The notes under the pieces are model-generated. The model had not been told where the DNA came from and searched no databases. It saw only the letters and a program-made list of their open reading frames with translations. DNA of 64,000 nucleotides from Phylloscopus collybita. Its lineage: Eukaryota > Chordata > Aves > Passeriformes > Phylloscopidae. The stretch lies in contig JAJNNQ010000040.1 in assembly GCA_027886175.1 (NCBI GenBank), forward strand, positions 23,394,001 to 23,458,000, written 5' to 3'. The translations under genes were made by a program, and so were the position numbers. Below, in pieces: positions 34,005-49,000 of this stretch. Positions within the stretch are counted from its first letter, which is position 1. Each line of letters begins with the position of its first letter.

Positions 34005-37000
34005 GTGAGTTGATGTCTTACTGTGTGGAAAGGTGATTTGGTATGTTAGTTTTTGTCTGGAAAATGTTTTTCATTTGCACGATACTGTGGCAGAAGTGAG
34101 CCTGGGGATCCTGTTTCATTTTTGGTGATAAGTGAACTATGCTTTGAGTGTAATTTCTGTTTAATGTTTTCCCCTTTTCCTGTATCTCAAGATAACTTCA
34201 GAATGATAATGGTTCTTCATGATTTCTGGCCTATTTGATTCTTCCTTTCCCCTTTACATGATGTTTTCTTCATCGAGTCTTCCTGTAATTTGTTATTTCT
34301 TACTAAGCTTTTCATAGCTGAAGTAACTTAAGGCTTCAGTAGATAAGCTTTGCTGTTATCTTGTCTTCTCAGTTGCCTCCAGTGTTTTCCTCATCTTACT
34401 TACTAGTGGACATTACCATCTCCCATAAAAGAAGTGGGTCAATTGAATGTTTACTGCCTCAGCTGCTGCTGTCCAAAGGCTGGCATGTTAAACTGGGGAT
34501 CATGTCACTCCCTGTTCCCCGTGTGAACCATGGTGGCTGAGAAACTGAATGCCGTGTTCCAGAGTGGTGATAATCTCTAATAAAATGGCTGGGGAGGCCA
34601 CTGAGGCTGGTAGTGTCTTAATCATGTGATACCAAGTTTCAGAGTCCTTAGCACTATAGATGTGTTTATTATAACGAATATATTACAGAAATAATAAATA
34701 ATGGGAGATTGTAGAAATTCCTGTAAGACCAGGAGTCTGCATCCTTTACTATTCTGACTGCATTTTAAGAAATATAGCATTTTTGTCAAGGCACTTTTTA
34801 ATTTTTTTTCAGTTTTTTTGAGTTGTTAAATGTTAATGTTTGCTTTTTGATTTTAGTTCTAGGTCTCGGTCAAGGACATATTCCCGATCTCGGAGCAGAG
34901 ATCGAGTTTATTCCAGAGATTATCGCAGAGATTACAGAAATAATAGAGGAATGAGACGTCCCTATGGTTACAGAGGAAGAGGTAGAGGGTATTATCAAGG
35001 AGGAGGTGGTAGATACCATCGTGGAGGTTATAGGCCTGTCTGGAACCGAAGACACTCCAGAAGCCCTAGGCGTGGCCGCTCACGCTCCCGAAGTCCAAAA
35101 CGAAGGTCTGTGTCCTCCCAGAGGTCCCGGAGCAGGTCTCGTCGATCTTACAGATCTTCCCGGTCCCCGAGGTCCTCTTCATCTCGTTCTTCATCCCCAT
35201 ACAGCAAATCACCTGTCTCTTCCAAAAGACGTGCATCTCTGGAAAAGCAGGCAAAGAAAACTGAAGGGGCTCCTTTGCAAGACAGTCCCTTGAAAAATAA
35301 ATCACAAGATGAACAGAAAGATACATTTGAACATGACCCATCAGAGTCTCTTGACGATTTTAACAAATCATCAGCAGCTTCTGGCGACATTTGGCCTGGC
35401 CTTTCAGCTTATGATAACAGTCCAAGGTCACCTCATAGTCCTTCTATTGCCACCCCACCTAGTCAGAGTTCATCTTGCTCTGATGCCCCTCTGCTTAGCA
35501 CAGCCCACTCAGCAAAGGACACACCTCAGCATTCCCATTCCATTCAGCATAGTCCTGAGAGATCTGGCTCTGGTTCTCTTGGAAATGGTTCTAGCCGCTA
35601 TAGTCCTTCTCAGAATAGCCCATTGCATCATATCCCTTCAAGGAGAAGCCCTGCAAAGACAATCCCATCACAGAGTGCCCCCCGTGAGGAGGCTCGAGTG
35701 CGGTCATTTTATCCTGAGGGTGGTGAACAGGAAACTGCAAAAGGTGGAAAGTTTATGAAAAGGTAAGAACCAAGTTAGAAGCCTACTGTTGCCTCTTAAA
35801 AATGTTGTTAAGAGTTTTGTCATCATCACCATTACCTTGGAAAATCCATTATGGAACGCTAGTAATACTGTGTGATTGGAATTGAGCTTGAAAGATACAT
35901 ATGCCTTTTCCTGCTAGGGTGCTTCAAGGCCTGGAATGTTGGCTAGTAGAGATAGGGACATGTGTCCTTGAGGAAGAAGTGGTTTGTGCTTTTCCTCTAT
36001 GATTTATTTTCATGTACTCGGTTTTTTACTTTCAAGAAAAATCTTAATTGAAATAGTGTATCAGACTTGCTGGCTTGGTAGTGAACTCTGTTCAGGTATT
36101 TCAAAATTTTAATGCTTTGTGTAGTTTGAAATGCAAATATTCTGGAAGTCTAAAAATGTCAATGTTGTGCAATAATTTCTTTATGTTGACATAAACAGCA
36201 TCAATTACTGATTGTGTGGTGCAATATGAAAACTTTGATGTCTTGAATTGCATTACTTATCAAAGAGGGTAGGTGTTGGTATTCTAGGAATATAATGCTG
36301 TTGATGTGAAGGAAATTCAGTGTTCCAATGAATGTAAAATTCTTCAATTTGTTCTGCAGAAGTTTGAAATAGTAGTAATTTTTGAAAGCAGTGGAAGTCT
36401 TACTGGCATTAGACTGTTCCTCTAATGTGACTGGTGTTTCAGTGGATTTCTTAAAAAATGAGTTAGAGAGATATAGGCTTGATTGTAGGTTTTTAAATTA
36501 ATTTGTCTAGTCAGTGATTTATTATGTAAAAAAATTACTGCTAAGAGATCAGAAATACAACTTCTGTTGGATTAGATGTGTTGGAGTTGGTGAACATATT
36601 AGAACCTATGTGAACATAGCATGCAGATAAGGCAGTGGCTGAAATAATTAATTGATGTGTTTCTGTGTTTAGGAGAGCTGCCTTCTAAAGGCTCCCTGCT
36701 TGTACACAATATAGTGAATGCACTAAGCCTGTGCCACATTGTGGAATTATATTAGTAATGTGCAGGATCTTGAAAAGAACTCGCTTTTTTAAGCTACTAC
36801 TTCAACTCTTTCAGTAAAATATTGCAAAAATGAATTGCTGTCTGAATTTTCAAACCATGTGAATTTGATGGAAAAAATTACTAGTGTAAGAAAATGTGAA
36901 ACTGGGTACTGATTAAGAAAACAAGCAAGTAAATTTCTAGGCATTCTACAGAAAGGCATTATATTCTTCAGGTGCTTCCATCAGTGCATAAATGACAGTG

Positions 37001-40000
37001 GATACAATGTTAATGGTGTGCCAGGCATTGCATGCTAAAGTTAATTGCTTGGAGGAATGTATTTTCATCTTCTTCTTGGTGTGGAATTGACACGAAAGAG
37101 GAATGCAAGTGAACTGGAATGAATGCAATCCAGAGTTACCAGTCTCTTCTTTGCTATCCACAGGTACACAGATGAAGAGTCTAGAGTTTACCTGCTTGAT
37201 AGGGGTAATACCAGGGAGAAGGAGGCCCAGAAGGAGAGAGGATCAGAAAAAGGGAGGACAGAGGGAGAAAGGGAATGGGAGGAACAGGAAACTTTAGATT
37301 TTTTCGTTGATAAAGAGACTGGGAAGGAAAAGTTTAATGACTCTGAAGGGGAGGACACAGAGGAGACAGAGGATTACAGACAGTTCAGAAAATCTGTCCT
37401 GGCAGATCAGGGTAAAAATTTTCCTACTGCATCTCACCGGAATGCTGAGGAGGAAGGAACCAAATACAAATCTAAAATATCAATCAAGGGCAATAGAGAG
37501 AGCGATGGATTTAGAGATGAGAAAAGTTATAAGCTTAAAGAGACTGGCTATGTAGTGGAAAGGCCTAGTGCAACAAAAGATAAGCACAAGGAAGAAGACA
37601 AGAGTTCTGAGAGACTAATGATGAAGAAAGAAACTCAGTCACCTGAGCAGGTAAAGTCTGAAAAGCTCAAAGAACTCTTTGATTACAGTCCTCCTCTACA
37701 CAAGAATCTGGATGCGAGAGAAAAAACCACCTTCAGAGAGGAGAGCCCACTTAGGATCAAAATGATAGCCAGTGACTCCCATCGTCCTGAAGTTAAACTC
37801 AAAATGGCACCAGTACCTCTTGATGATTCCAATAGGTAAATTATTCCACTTTACAGCGTGGTTCTCCACCTGCCTGCAGTGTTGTTTGTATTTATTTAAA
37901 CTAGTGGTTTCTTTTTGTGTGTCTCTTTTGTTGTTGATGCATTTTAGACCTGCTTCCTTGACTAAAGACAGGCTGCTTGCTAGCACACTTGTCCATTCCG
38001 TCAAGAAGGAGCAAGAGTTCCGATCCATCTTTGACCACATTAAGTTGCCACAGGCCAGCAAAAGCACATCAGAGTCATTTATTCAGCACATTGTGTCCTT
38101 GGTTCACCATGTCAAAGGTATGTATTTAGTTGATTGTACCCGATAGGTGTCTGACAAGTTCATTTAAGCCTGTTGGCTGTTTCTAGTACAGGGAGATTTC
38201 AGGCTTCTCCTAATGTGATTTAGCCAGACTTTCTTTCTGTTTAGGTATGCATAAAAATAATTAGAAAAATAATAGCCACACAAACTAGAACAAAAAACCC
38301 ACAAGCAGTGTAGAGTGTAGTAGCAGGTTTTCTATGTTTCTGGATAAATTTTTGAGTTTAGGTAGCATAGAATGTTTGAATTTCTGCAGTGTAGTTTTAA
38401 CATACTACACTGGTCAGTTTTTCTAATTTTATTTTAATGAGTCTAACATAAAATTTTATTTTAAATGTTGCAGTGTGGATTGACAGATGTCTTTGGACTG
38501 TAAATACAATGGCATTCCTTTTTGAGCACTCTAGAGGTCATTTTCAGATTCGTATTAGAAGGGTTGGGGTTTTTTTCTCAGTAAGATTTAAGAAAATCTG
38601 TATTTTAAATGATAGTAAAGTTCATGGTGATAACATGTTTTATTCCTATATGACAATATTTTCAGGAATTTCACTTATAGAAACTCAGCAGTAGCTAAAT
38701 AAACCTCCATTAGATGAGTTGTACACTAATTATTTTCTGATATAGCAGTAGTGGCTATTTTCTATAAACGCGAAGAAGAACCCTCAACAAACGAAGTTCA
38801 AAAGTCCTCCCCCAAAATCACTGAAATCTAAAACTGGTCCATCAAAGTAGATACATCTCACTTAGGTCATATATCTTCTGAAGTTTTGATGGGAAAATTG
38901 ATAATTCCTAAAATCCCCTGGGGGTGTCTGAAGTGTTCTTTAAATGCTTTTTTTCTATAGCATTTGCTTTGTTTCACTGGACTGTTGTCTTGCTGTTGTG
39001 TTAAATGTAACTGCGCTAATACAAAGCTGGTGAAAGTAATTTTGCTGTATAATCACAGTAAAGGGAAAAGTGGAAATGTTTAATTAAATACCAGTTTCAA
39101 TGAACCTGTCTGTAAGCATTGTTTTTAAGTTCTATTAGCTTCTAAAATTGCTGACATCTGTGTGCTACAAACATGTGCTGAAATTCAGTTGAAAATCTCA
39201 TTTTGTTGACATAATTCAGATCACTAAGGCCAAATTATTTCCTTCGTATTTAATTACTTACAAAGTAATAGTCAACAATAATGGACTATGAGAATGTATT
39301 AGTTAAAAAAGAATTATTGGGATACCTGTTTAGTGTATAATGGTTGTTGTGAATGTATTGATTCATTGATATGTAAAGAAATGTAAGACTCAATCCCGTG
39401 AGAGCTTCTGTAAATTTTTGCTTATAAGGTCCCTATGTAACTGTAGGTGAAAATAATACTTGCAGAACTCTCACGTGTTGATCACAGAATAGACTTTTTC
39501 TGTAAATCTTTGTACATTGAGTATCTGATAAATTTAACAGCCTGTCAGGTCAAGTAACTAGAATATATACTGTTATGGTTGGTTTTGAAAGCATCTCTTT
39601 AAGTTTTGGATTTACTGTGGTCTGTGATCAAAATTTTTGTAACATTTTTGACAGTCTGAAGTTATGTTCATTATTGGTATGATGCGACCAGTCTGAACAG
39701 CTCTTTATTAATGTAGAGCTGAAAATGCCCAGTGATGTTTTCTTTTTCATTGTAACTAGGTCCTGGAATGTGTTTTGAAATGGCAAAATCCATGTTACAA
39801 AAGTAAAATAGCTGTTGAAAGATACAGATGCCAAACAGGCAAAGTTGAACCTTCTGTCTTCCTGGCAAAAATGGCATAAAAACAGAATTACTAGCTCAAA
39901 TTCCTGTGTTTGATGGAATTATGATTGAGGCACTACCCTTGTAGTGGCCGTTTCAAGTTTTAATGGTTGGTTATGAGACAAATGCTGGATGCCGGGCGGT

Positions 40001-43000
40001 AAGTTGATACAGATGTATGTTGACCTGTTAAGCAGATAGCTTGCTTCATATGTAACATTTCATAGCTCATGACTTTATGTATTTCTATATTACATTTAAA
40101 CACATTTGTTGAGCTGGTTTGAAAACTGAGTTTTGCTGTGGGTAATTTAATTGTCTCTGAAGGAAGGTGAAAATTTGTCAGAGAAATTGTCAAGTTTGCC
40201 AAGATGCCAGATACTTAAATGAATTTATTTATGCATAGGTGTGTTAATTGTATCGTTTATCATCACTCAGTCAAGAAATTGTACTCCTTTAAGAAAAGAC
40301 TTGTTAGGTCATTCATGTAGTTATTGAAGCGTACATTACTTAAATGCTTTCACTAGTTCTTATTTTAAGTTAAAGATGAGATGAATGGTAAAGTGCACTT
40401 GCTGCAGGTATTCATGACTCAGAAGTAATTTCACTTTCTCTTGTGAGTAAAGTATAAAATAATAGTTTAAGAAATTGCTCTTTATCATTAGAGGAAAATG
40501 TCACTGAAAATTAGCAAGTCCAGTCAGTAAATGATGCTTGAATTACATGTGATACAGTCATGGCATAGTAGACTTGCAGTGATGCTGTGTGCTGTTATTT
40601 TGTTTGGGTTACAGAGTGTGTAAAAATAGGGAAAACACCACATTTGCTTGTCCTGATAAATTTATTGAAAATACTGTGGGTTTTGCCTGCTACTTGCCTT
40701 TTTCTGTCAGGAGTAAAAATGTGTCAGTTGAATTAAACTAATGAAACAGTGTTTTTTCTATTGTAACCAACAGAGCAATACTTCAAGTCAGCTGGAATGA
40801 CCCTAAATGAGAGGTTCACTGCGTATCAAAAAGCAACTGAAGAGCACTGCACCCGACAAAAGAGCCCAGAAATACATAGGTATATGTTAACTACATATGC
40901 AGATGCTTTGTGTTTCAAATAATGTTTCAAATAAATCTTCTAATATTTCTTTTGAGAACCCAAATACTTTTTTAATCTGGATGAGGTAATTTGTATAATT
41001 ACAAAATACAAAAAAACCCAAAACAACCCTTCTGTAAAAGAGAACTCATCTGAGTCAGGTCTGGCTTCATCTCTGGTTTTGTGACAGATGTCTTCTCTAC
41101 CTCTGTATCTCATTTGGGATATATTTACTTTTCTCACATGCAGTGCTCAAATATTGAGGGGCATATGTCTTGAAGATGAAAAGAAGCCCTGTACATGCAT
41201 CTTTCTTCTTCAGTGTGAAATGTTCCATCTCATACTACTTTAGTTTTTGTGTGTGTTAATTTACAGCAGTTTTTTGAAAAATCTGAGAATCTAAAAGGTA
41301 AGAAGGTAGGCATGCAGATGTAGTGTCTGATCATGTGCTCTAGTTTTATGATGCAGTGTACTATATTTGTGTTGCATGTGAGGCTACAATATATAACTTC
41401 ACAATTTTTCTTGTCAAGAATTTGACTTTACAACAAACTATTGTAGTGCCGATGGTTGATTGGAGGGGGTGGGCTTTCAACTGGCTACATATACTGGTCC
41501 TTTTGAAATAAGTCATGCAACATTTTTTCTGTCTTCCAAGCTATACTTGAAACATCAGTCTGCCTGTTTTCTGTATTTGTGTTTTTAGCATACTTCACAC
41601 AGACCAGAACTATAGTTTTTCATTTTTAGTTGCTTCTGTATTCTGATGGTGAGGTTTAATGATCCAAAAAGTTTATTCTGCTGCAAAAATGCCTTGTTTG
41701 TCAGTTTTCTGTTGAAATGAGATGTCTGAGGTTGTTAACAGTCATGTACATGTATGGCAAGACACTGCTTTTATTTTACATTTAGGAGGATTGACATCTC
41801 TCCAAGTACCCTGAGGAAGCATACCCGTTTAACAGGTGAAGAGAGAGTCTTTAAGGAAGAAAGTCAAAAAGTAGGTTCTAAGTAAATGTCCTATCTGTGC
41901 TTCTAAACTTACTAAACTTAGTTTCATTTTAAATCTCAACTTCATCTCTGGTTTTCGGTATGAAAATACAAAAATAATTTGTAATTATTGTACCTAGAGT
42001 ACTTGGCATTTAGAATTTTTTTTTGTTTGAGTAAAACACATTGCCAAGAAGCTGATTTATATGGTGTGATTTTGCTACATTAATAACACAGTATATAAGG
42101 TCAGGTTTTCTGCCACGCTTCCTTTCTTCCTGCATGTTTCTTGACCACTAAGCCGCCCAAGGACGAAGGACAGATTTGGGGCAGAGGGAGGTACTAAGAT
42201 AGTCAGTGAGTAGTGTGGATGAACTGCAGAGGCACTTGTGCTCTGCTTAAAAACAATTCACTATTGGCTTGATGGAAATGCTTGTCTGAAACTGAAATTC
42301 TTAGCTGTTCTTTTTTTAGATGTAGCCATTGCATGTAAAGGGCAAAGTCAATTTGTGTCCTGAAGTTTGTTGAAAAATAGGTAAATTCTATCTTTTTTTA
42401 TTTTAATTGATGCACAGCTTGCCTTTTCACCGATATTGTCTTGATGTTCTATTTCAATATTTTGTTGCAAAATATATATTTGTTTACAGGGAGATAAAAA
42501 ATTAAGGTGTGATTCTGCTGATCTTCGGCATGACATTGACCGACGTAGAAAAGAACGAAGTAAAGAGCGAGGAGACTCAAAGGGTTCCAGGGAATCCAGT
42601 GGGTCAAGAAAGCAGGAGAAACCTCCAAAAGATTACAAGGATTACAAATCTTACAAAGATGACAGGTAAATATTTCAAGTCCCTATAGAGGATTTTAGCT
42701 TCTAATTAGCCTTTTGTAATTGTAAGCTTAATTGCTTTCAATTTTCAATGTATAATGGAACATTTAATTTTAAACAATTAAAATTATTTGTTTTACAGCA
42801 AATATGTATTATCTGTCTTTTACACGGCTTATGGTGGATGAGGACAAAAACTTTGGAATAGCAAGCTAACACTGAAAAAAAAAATGACAAATTAATCTGT
42901 CCTATTATCCAGGCTACATCAGGAGGTTGGACTTCAATGCAGTACATTTCTATAAACAGTTTGTGTAAGAACTTTGGTTCGTTATGCTTGATTCCGCACT

Positions 43001-46000
43001 TTTTCAACTCATAACACCCAGATTATGAGAATTTTACTGATACTTAGGTTTTAACATGGGTGAGAAGGGGAAATTTTTAATTTTTGTCTAAAGCCAGTGG
43101 GCTGTTTTAAGAAAAAAATGTTAGCATATCTGAGTGGATACTGTGTAGAAGTGGTAAGAGTTACTTCAGGTATGACCTTTCTTTGAATAGAATGCTAAGA
43201 TCTTGTAAATTGGGTCAAGTTAATACCACTATGGGGTTACTAAAAGTTTTGCTGTAGGAATTTTTCCCTGCTCTGTACCGTATATAAAGTGAATTTTTAC
43301 TTACACTTCCTGTTTCCCGTTTACTTTGACTTTGGTATCCACATTTTCTTCCACTGGCTAATTTCCCTACAACCATCTATGTAGGGAAGCCCGTACCATA
43401 CCTCTCAACAGTGTGCAAACTGAATTGTGTCAAGTTACTGTAAAACTTTACCTTGAGGGTTTTTTCCCCTTAACTTCTTTGTTTCTGCCGCAGAAGAAAG
43501 GCAGATGTTTAAAAGTAACAGCATCTCTTCATGGCATCAAAATGTAGAAAAGTTGTATTTTACAGTTTGCAGACTGCTGCTTTCCAACTCACCGGCAGTA
43601 ATATTGCACTTAGTGCACTTAAATGTGTCAGAGGAGGCTGGAAAGTGGAAATATACTTCGCCTTAATATTTCAAATATGTAACGTGTTACTTTATAACCA
43701 CAAGGGGGTTAGTTTTTCATAAAATATAGAGACCCGGTTTAGTATAGCATGTTACAGACTATCTAGTACGTTTAAAATAGCACATAGTATATATTTTTTA
43801 TTTTTCAGTAAACAAAAAAGAGACCAAGACCGTGCTCGGTCCTCCCCATCTTCCTCCCCATCTTCTTCCTCATCCAGTTCTCGAGAAGAAAAGGATTGCA
43901 AGAAAGAAAGAGATGAAGAGTTCAAAACCCACCATGAACAGAAAGAATACTCTGGTTTTGCAGGAGTCAACAGGCCAAGAGGCACCTTTGTAAGTTTTTC
44001 TCCTTCCCCCAAATTGTGAACACTTCACCAATGATAATAATGTAACAAAGAAAATGAGGGAGTGTTGTAGTGATTCGTGTTAGGCTAGACTTGAGCTCTT
44101 AATGTGATATACTGAACCTGAAATACTGAGTCACTTTTTTTTTCCCCAGCACTCCCCAGTAGCAATTAAACGATGTGTAAATATGCATTAGCATGATATT
44201 AGAGATCCTAGCATAAGGATCTGGGGAACAGGATTTCTTGATTATTCCTAGCTCTTCCGTAATAATGCTGTTTCCTAACAGGATCTGAAAATTCAGTGTT
44301 CTGTAAATTTTAAATCTTGGGTCCTGATCCCTCTTAGCACCCTGCAGCCTCTGTTTCTCCCTCTCACATTGGGTTTGGTTTTGCCCTCCTTTGTGTGTAA
44401 GCCCTGCAACTTTTTAAATAGATAACGGCAGATTATCTATTAAAAATACATGTCAATCTTGAAACAGCTGTGTTGAGGAGATGGTATACTTGTTATTTTT
44501 GTGTTTCTTTGGCTTGGACTAGCCACTGAGCATAAAAGCTCATTGATCTACCTCTAGAATGTATTTAAGCATTGTGATTTGGAAAGTGGCATATTGACTA
44601 CTATAGTCTTCAGAAAAATCTTCAACTTTCTGATTCCATGTTAATGTAATTATTCATATATAATTGGGAATTGTAGAAGCATTTGGAAAAACTAGGCATC
44701 AATAAAGGAGGTCTTGAAACAGATAAGGAGTACTTTAAAACACCATACAACCCAAAAAACAAAAAAAAAACAAAAAAACAAACCAAAAAAACAAAACCAA
44801 ACCAAAACAACTCACAAATAGACACCACACACCCACCCCCCAACAACATGGCAAAATAAATCTCCAGACCACAGCTAAACACACAAAAAAGTTTGAGTTC
44901 CATGTGGGTTGGGAAAACCTGTTTTACTTAATAATTAGGAGTAATTTCGTATTTCAACAATAATTCCTTAATGTAGCCTGTAAGTAAGACCAAATAATGC
45001 TAAAATGCATTGTTTAGTATAAATGTTTAGTCATGCTAGAGGAAAATTCGAAGTTCTAAATTTCTAACACTAAAAGTGCATCATTTCCTCCTTTCTTCTT
45101 GCTTTTTTATATAGTTATGCTATAGAGCTATGTGGCAGAAGTATATAAATCCCTGGATGGTGTAGGCATCAAATATGACTATCAGCACATTTTCTAGCTG
45201 AATAAAACAATGGCACAAACAAAACAAAAGTTAAGCAAAAGGGATCTTAAAACTCCATCTCCTCTAAAGGAGGTTTAGTGTGAGAAAACTTGTAATTCGT
45301 TGAAGCCTTCCTGCTTTATAAAACCAGATTGTATGTACTGTGAAAGAGGTGCTACTTTACCTGCAATTGAGATAAGTGGGAACTAGAAACTCAATAGATT
45401 TCTACTCATTTAATTGCTAGTGACTGCCAGTTCAGTCTATGCAGTGATAACAGTGTTCCCTAACAACATACATGGTCACACTCAGGCTTTTGGAGCAAAG
45501 TGTCTGAGCAGGTGAATCTAAATAGGCCAACTGCTGACTCACATCTCCTCTTTAGGCCTAGAGACGTCCCTGATGGTAGTGAAAAACACAGACCAGGTAG
45601 CATAGGAATGTTTTTGTAAATACAGGCTAATAGTGGCTGCATTCCAGTGAATGCTGCTTTGCTTTTGGAGTAAATAAAACTTTGGGTTTGAATCCTTCTA
45701 ACATGAAGCCTTGGAGAATGTAACATCCCCCCTATCCAACAATCTAATGGTAAATTAGCAATGGTTTTTCACTGACTTTGGCTGGTACTTGATGCTGTTG
45801 GATTCTACGCTTCCCATACACAAACATCATTAGTAGTTTTGAAATACGGACACAGAAATAAGGATAAATAGAATTTTTCAATGGCAATATCATTAGTATC
45901 CATATCTGAATTCTGTGTAGCAGCTCTGTTTAAAGTGAGTTCTATACAGAAAATATACTCTTGTCTTCTTTTGTGGTGGTCTTTCTAATAAGCAAGCCCA

Positions 46001-49000
46001 TGAAGATAACACCGTAGTAGATTTTGTGTCCTGTAGTTCTTTACCTGAAAGATGATTTGGTAGCGGGAAGCATGAATAAAATAGTGAAGAAAACTGTAGA
46101 TGTTTTTCTTAATGGGAATCTGATCACAGGACTAAATACCAGGAAAAGCTGATACCTTTTTTTTTTTTCTTTTTTAATCTTGTTATAATTCTGTCTGGCC
46201 CCTGCCCCTCCCCCCAGGTTGCAGTTTTTTGTGCCCTAATTTTGTAAAGCTGTTGGAAATAAAAGAGAGCATGTCTTATTTCATCCCTTGTACAGTTAGT
46301 CTGTCACTTTCCAAATGACTCTCCAAACAATTTTTTGTTTGGGATTTTTTTTTTTCCTCCAGAGTATTGGATAGATCTTATGAGCCTTCTGCAGATGGTT
46401 TTACAGTCTGTTTGACTTCAGAGTAGTTTTAAATCTGTCCAGCACATATTCTGCACTAGAAGTTTTGGAGCTTGGTGGAACTAAGTATGCGTAGTACTTA
46501 CCTTTTGTATTTGTTGATTATATGCATTTTTGATCTATGCTTATCAAACACACTTATTTTTAACATATAAATTAGCTTCCTGTCTTTTTTTTGTACTATT
46601 ACTCTGAAGATGCAGTTCTGTGTTTTTAAGTAGGTTACTTGTGGGAATTGTGTTCTGTAGTAACTGCAGTTTTTAGCAGTCTTACCTTCCCAAACTAACC
46701 TTTTTTCTCCCCTTGAATGAAGGATATAAACTCATTTAACGTTTTCTACAAGCTAAGTATTCACATGTTGAGATACATTACTACTTAGTGTGTTCTGAGT
46801 TAAGGGTGGTTTTTGGTGTGAGACTTTCTAGTCTTGCATTTTAAAACCCCAGTAATTCATTATAAAGAATATTTAAAACACTCTTTATCACTTTAAGCAT
46901 TGCTACTCTGCACAGTACATACTACTGACTTTTTTCTGAGTAAAGAATTTACTCATTTGAACTGTAATTTGGCCTAAGGTACATTTTTGAATCTCAGTTT
47001 AAAATGCTTGAGTAACACACAGTGGATATGCTCCTTTGAAAACTGGACTGTTAGTATGTATTCCAGAATCACCTTTTTGTGAATGATTCAATTGACTCCA
47101 TAAATACTTTTCCCCCAACAGTTTTGTCCCTGTTTCAGTCCAGTTTTCCTCCTGGTTTTTTGTCTGTGAACAGCTTCAGAAGCTTCTTGTGACCTTTTGT
47201 TCTAACACACTGGTTTACTAGCAGTCAAATTTCTTTTCAGTGGTTGTGGGTGAACTTATGCCAAGAACTCAAATGTGTTTCAATTAAGTTTAATAGAATC
47301 ATTATTTCAAAATGAATGCTTGAATATATTACTTAAGGTAGTATGTGAATTTGAAAATGGTTTTTCCACTTGCAGATACTGTAATTAAGCACAGAAAGTA
47401 TTTTCAGTAATAGAGAACTTGAACTCTACTTTGTGGTGTTATGTAAATGGATTAAATGACATCTTGGTTAATCAGTTTCGAATTAGGGGCAGAGGAAGAG
47501 CCAGAGGAGTCTTTGCTGGAACAAATACTGGTCCCAGCAACTCAAATACTACTTTTCAGAAGAGACCGAAGGAAGAGGAGTGGGATCCTGAATATACCCC
47601 AAAAAGCAAGAAATACTTCTTGGTGGGTGTGGAGAACTCGATGTCTTATGCATGCTTTTGTTTTTTCAAACTTTCTACAAGCGTAGAAGTAGCATGCATG
47701 TATGGACAGGGACTAGAATAACTGTGAGAGTATCAGGGTGGCTGTAGTGGTCGGTTCTGCTTATCTTTCATCTTTCTGCAGCAGGCTGGCAGTAACTGAG
47801 GCCTGACATGGAATTTATCTCCAAAAATTTCATCAGGGAGTGGGGAAGAAGGCAGGTGCAGACAATATTTATTAAACCCAGCTATAAACCAAAAAGGTGC
47901 TTTATTTTCCTGGATTTATGTCTGTAAGACATTTGAGATTTGTCTTAGATTGGTCTGGAAGTCTACAGAAGTGAAAGATCAGGAAAAATTGGCAGTATTT
48001 CTGTATGTACATAGGCAGACTCTGTTAAAAGCAGTTTTCTGCTCTGAGTAGTGTGATAGTCATAAGAAAATCACCACAGTTTTGATGCCTTTTTTCCATC
48101 TGGATTATGAAAGGAGGACCCTTGATGTAACCACTTTAAGTAGTGCAGTACACTGAATGTGTGGCCTCTGCTCCAGTTACTTCCATAACAATGCAAACTT
48201 TAAAGGATATTGTTTCATCATTGAAAAATGATAAGTAATGAAGATGAGACCTTCTCCTGTAGTATTATAGCTTGTCACAAATATGGTAACAGGTAACTAA
48301 GAAATTATACAGTCACAATTCAGATATTTCTTTAAGGAGTTCTGTCTTCCTAGACATATCTAAATTTTCCTGATCTGTAATCAGAGATGTGATAATCTAT
48401 CCATGATATTAGAACAGTAAATTGTAGCTATTAAACTTGAATTTCTAAAAATACTTTAAAGAAAATAAGCCACCCTTCAACTACTTCTGTGTAATTAAAC
48501 TGTGTTATAATGGGTGTGATACATGTTTAATATTTCAGACTTCTTTCCAAATCACAAATATAAAAAATTGTATGTTGAAGCAAGTGTACCTCACTGTTCT
48601 AAATATAAACTTTTTTTATATTAAATAATGGGTTGTAGATTTCATGCAGTGTATGAAATGATTGTGAGAACATAGCAAACTATGTAAGGCTGTATTTGGT
48701 AGCAAGAGAGCAAACTTTAGGCTTATTAACCGTAGAAACTCAACTGTTTTTTGGTAATGATAGATTTAAAGAGTTTGAACTTAATTTGCCCTATGTTGTG
48801 CAAGTGGGGCAGATTTTCTGAAAACTGCCTTCAGTTAGCTCTTCTTATGTAGACCTTCTTTTAAAGTTACCATTTTTCCCTTCAAAACTAGTAATTCTTA
48901 ATTCTGACTGAGTGTAAGTTACAGACAAGTGATTTGTTGCTAACAGTTGAGTAGACCCACAGTGAATAAGGGCTCTTCAAACAATTCTCTTATGGTTTTA

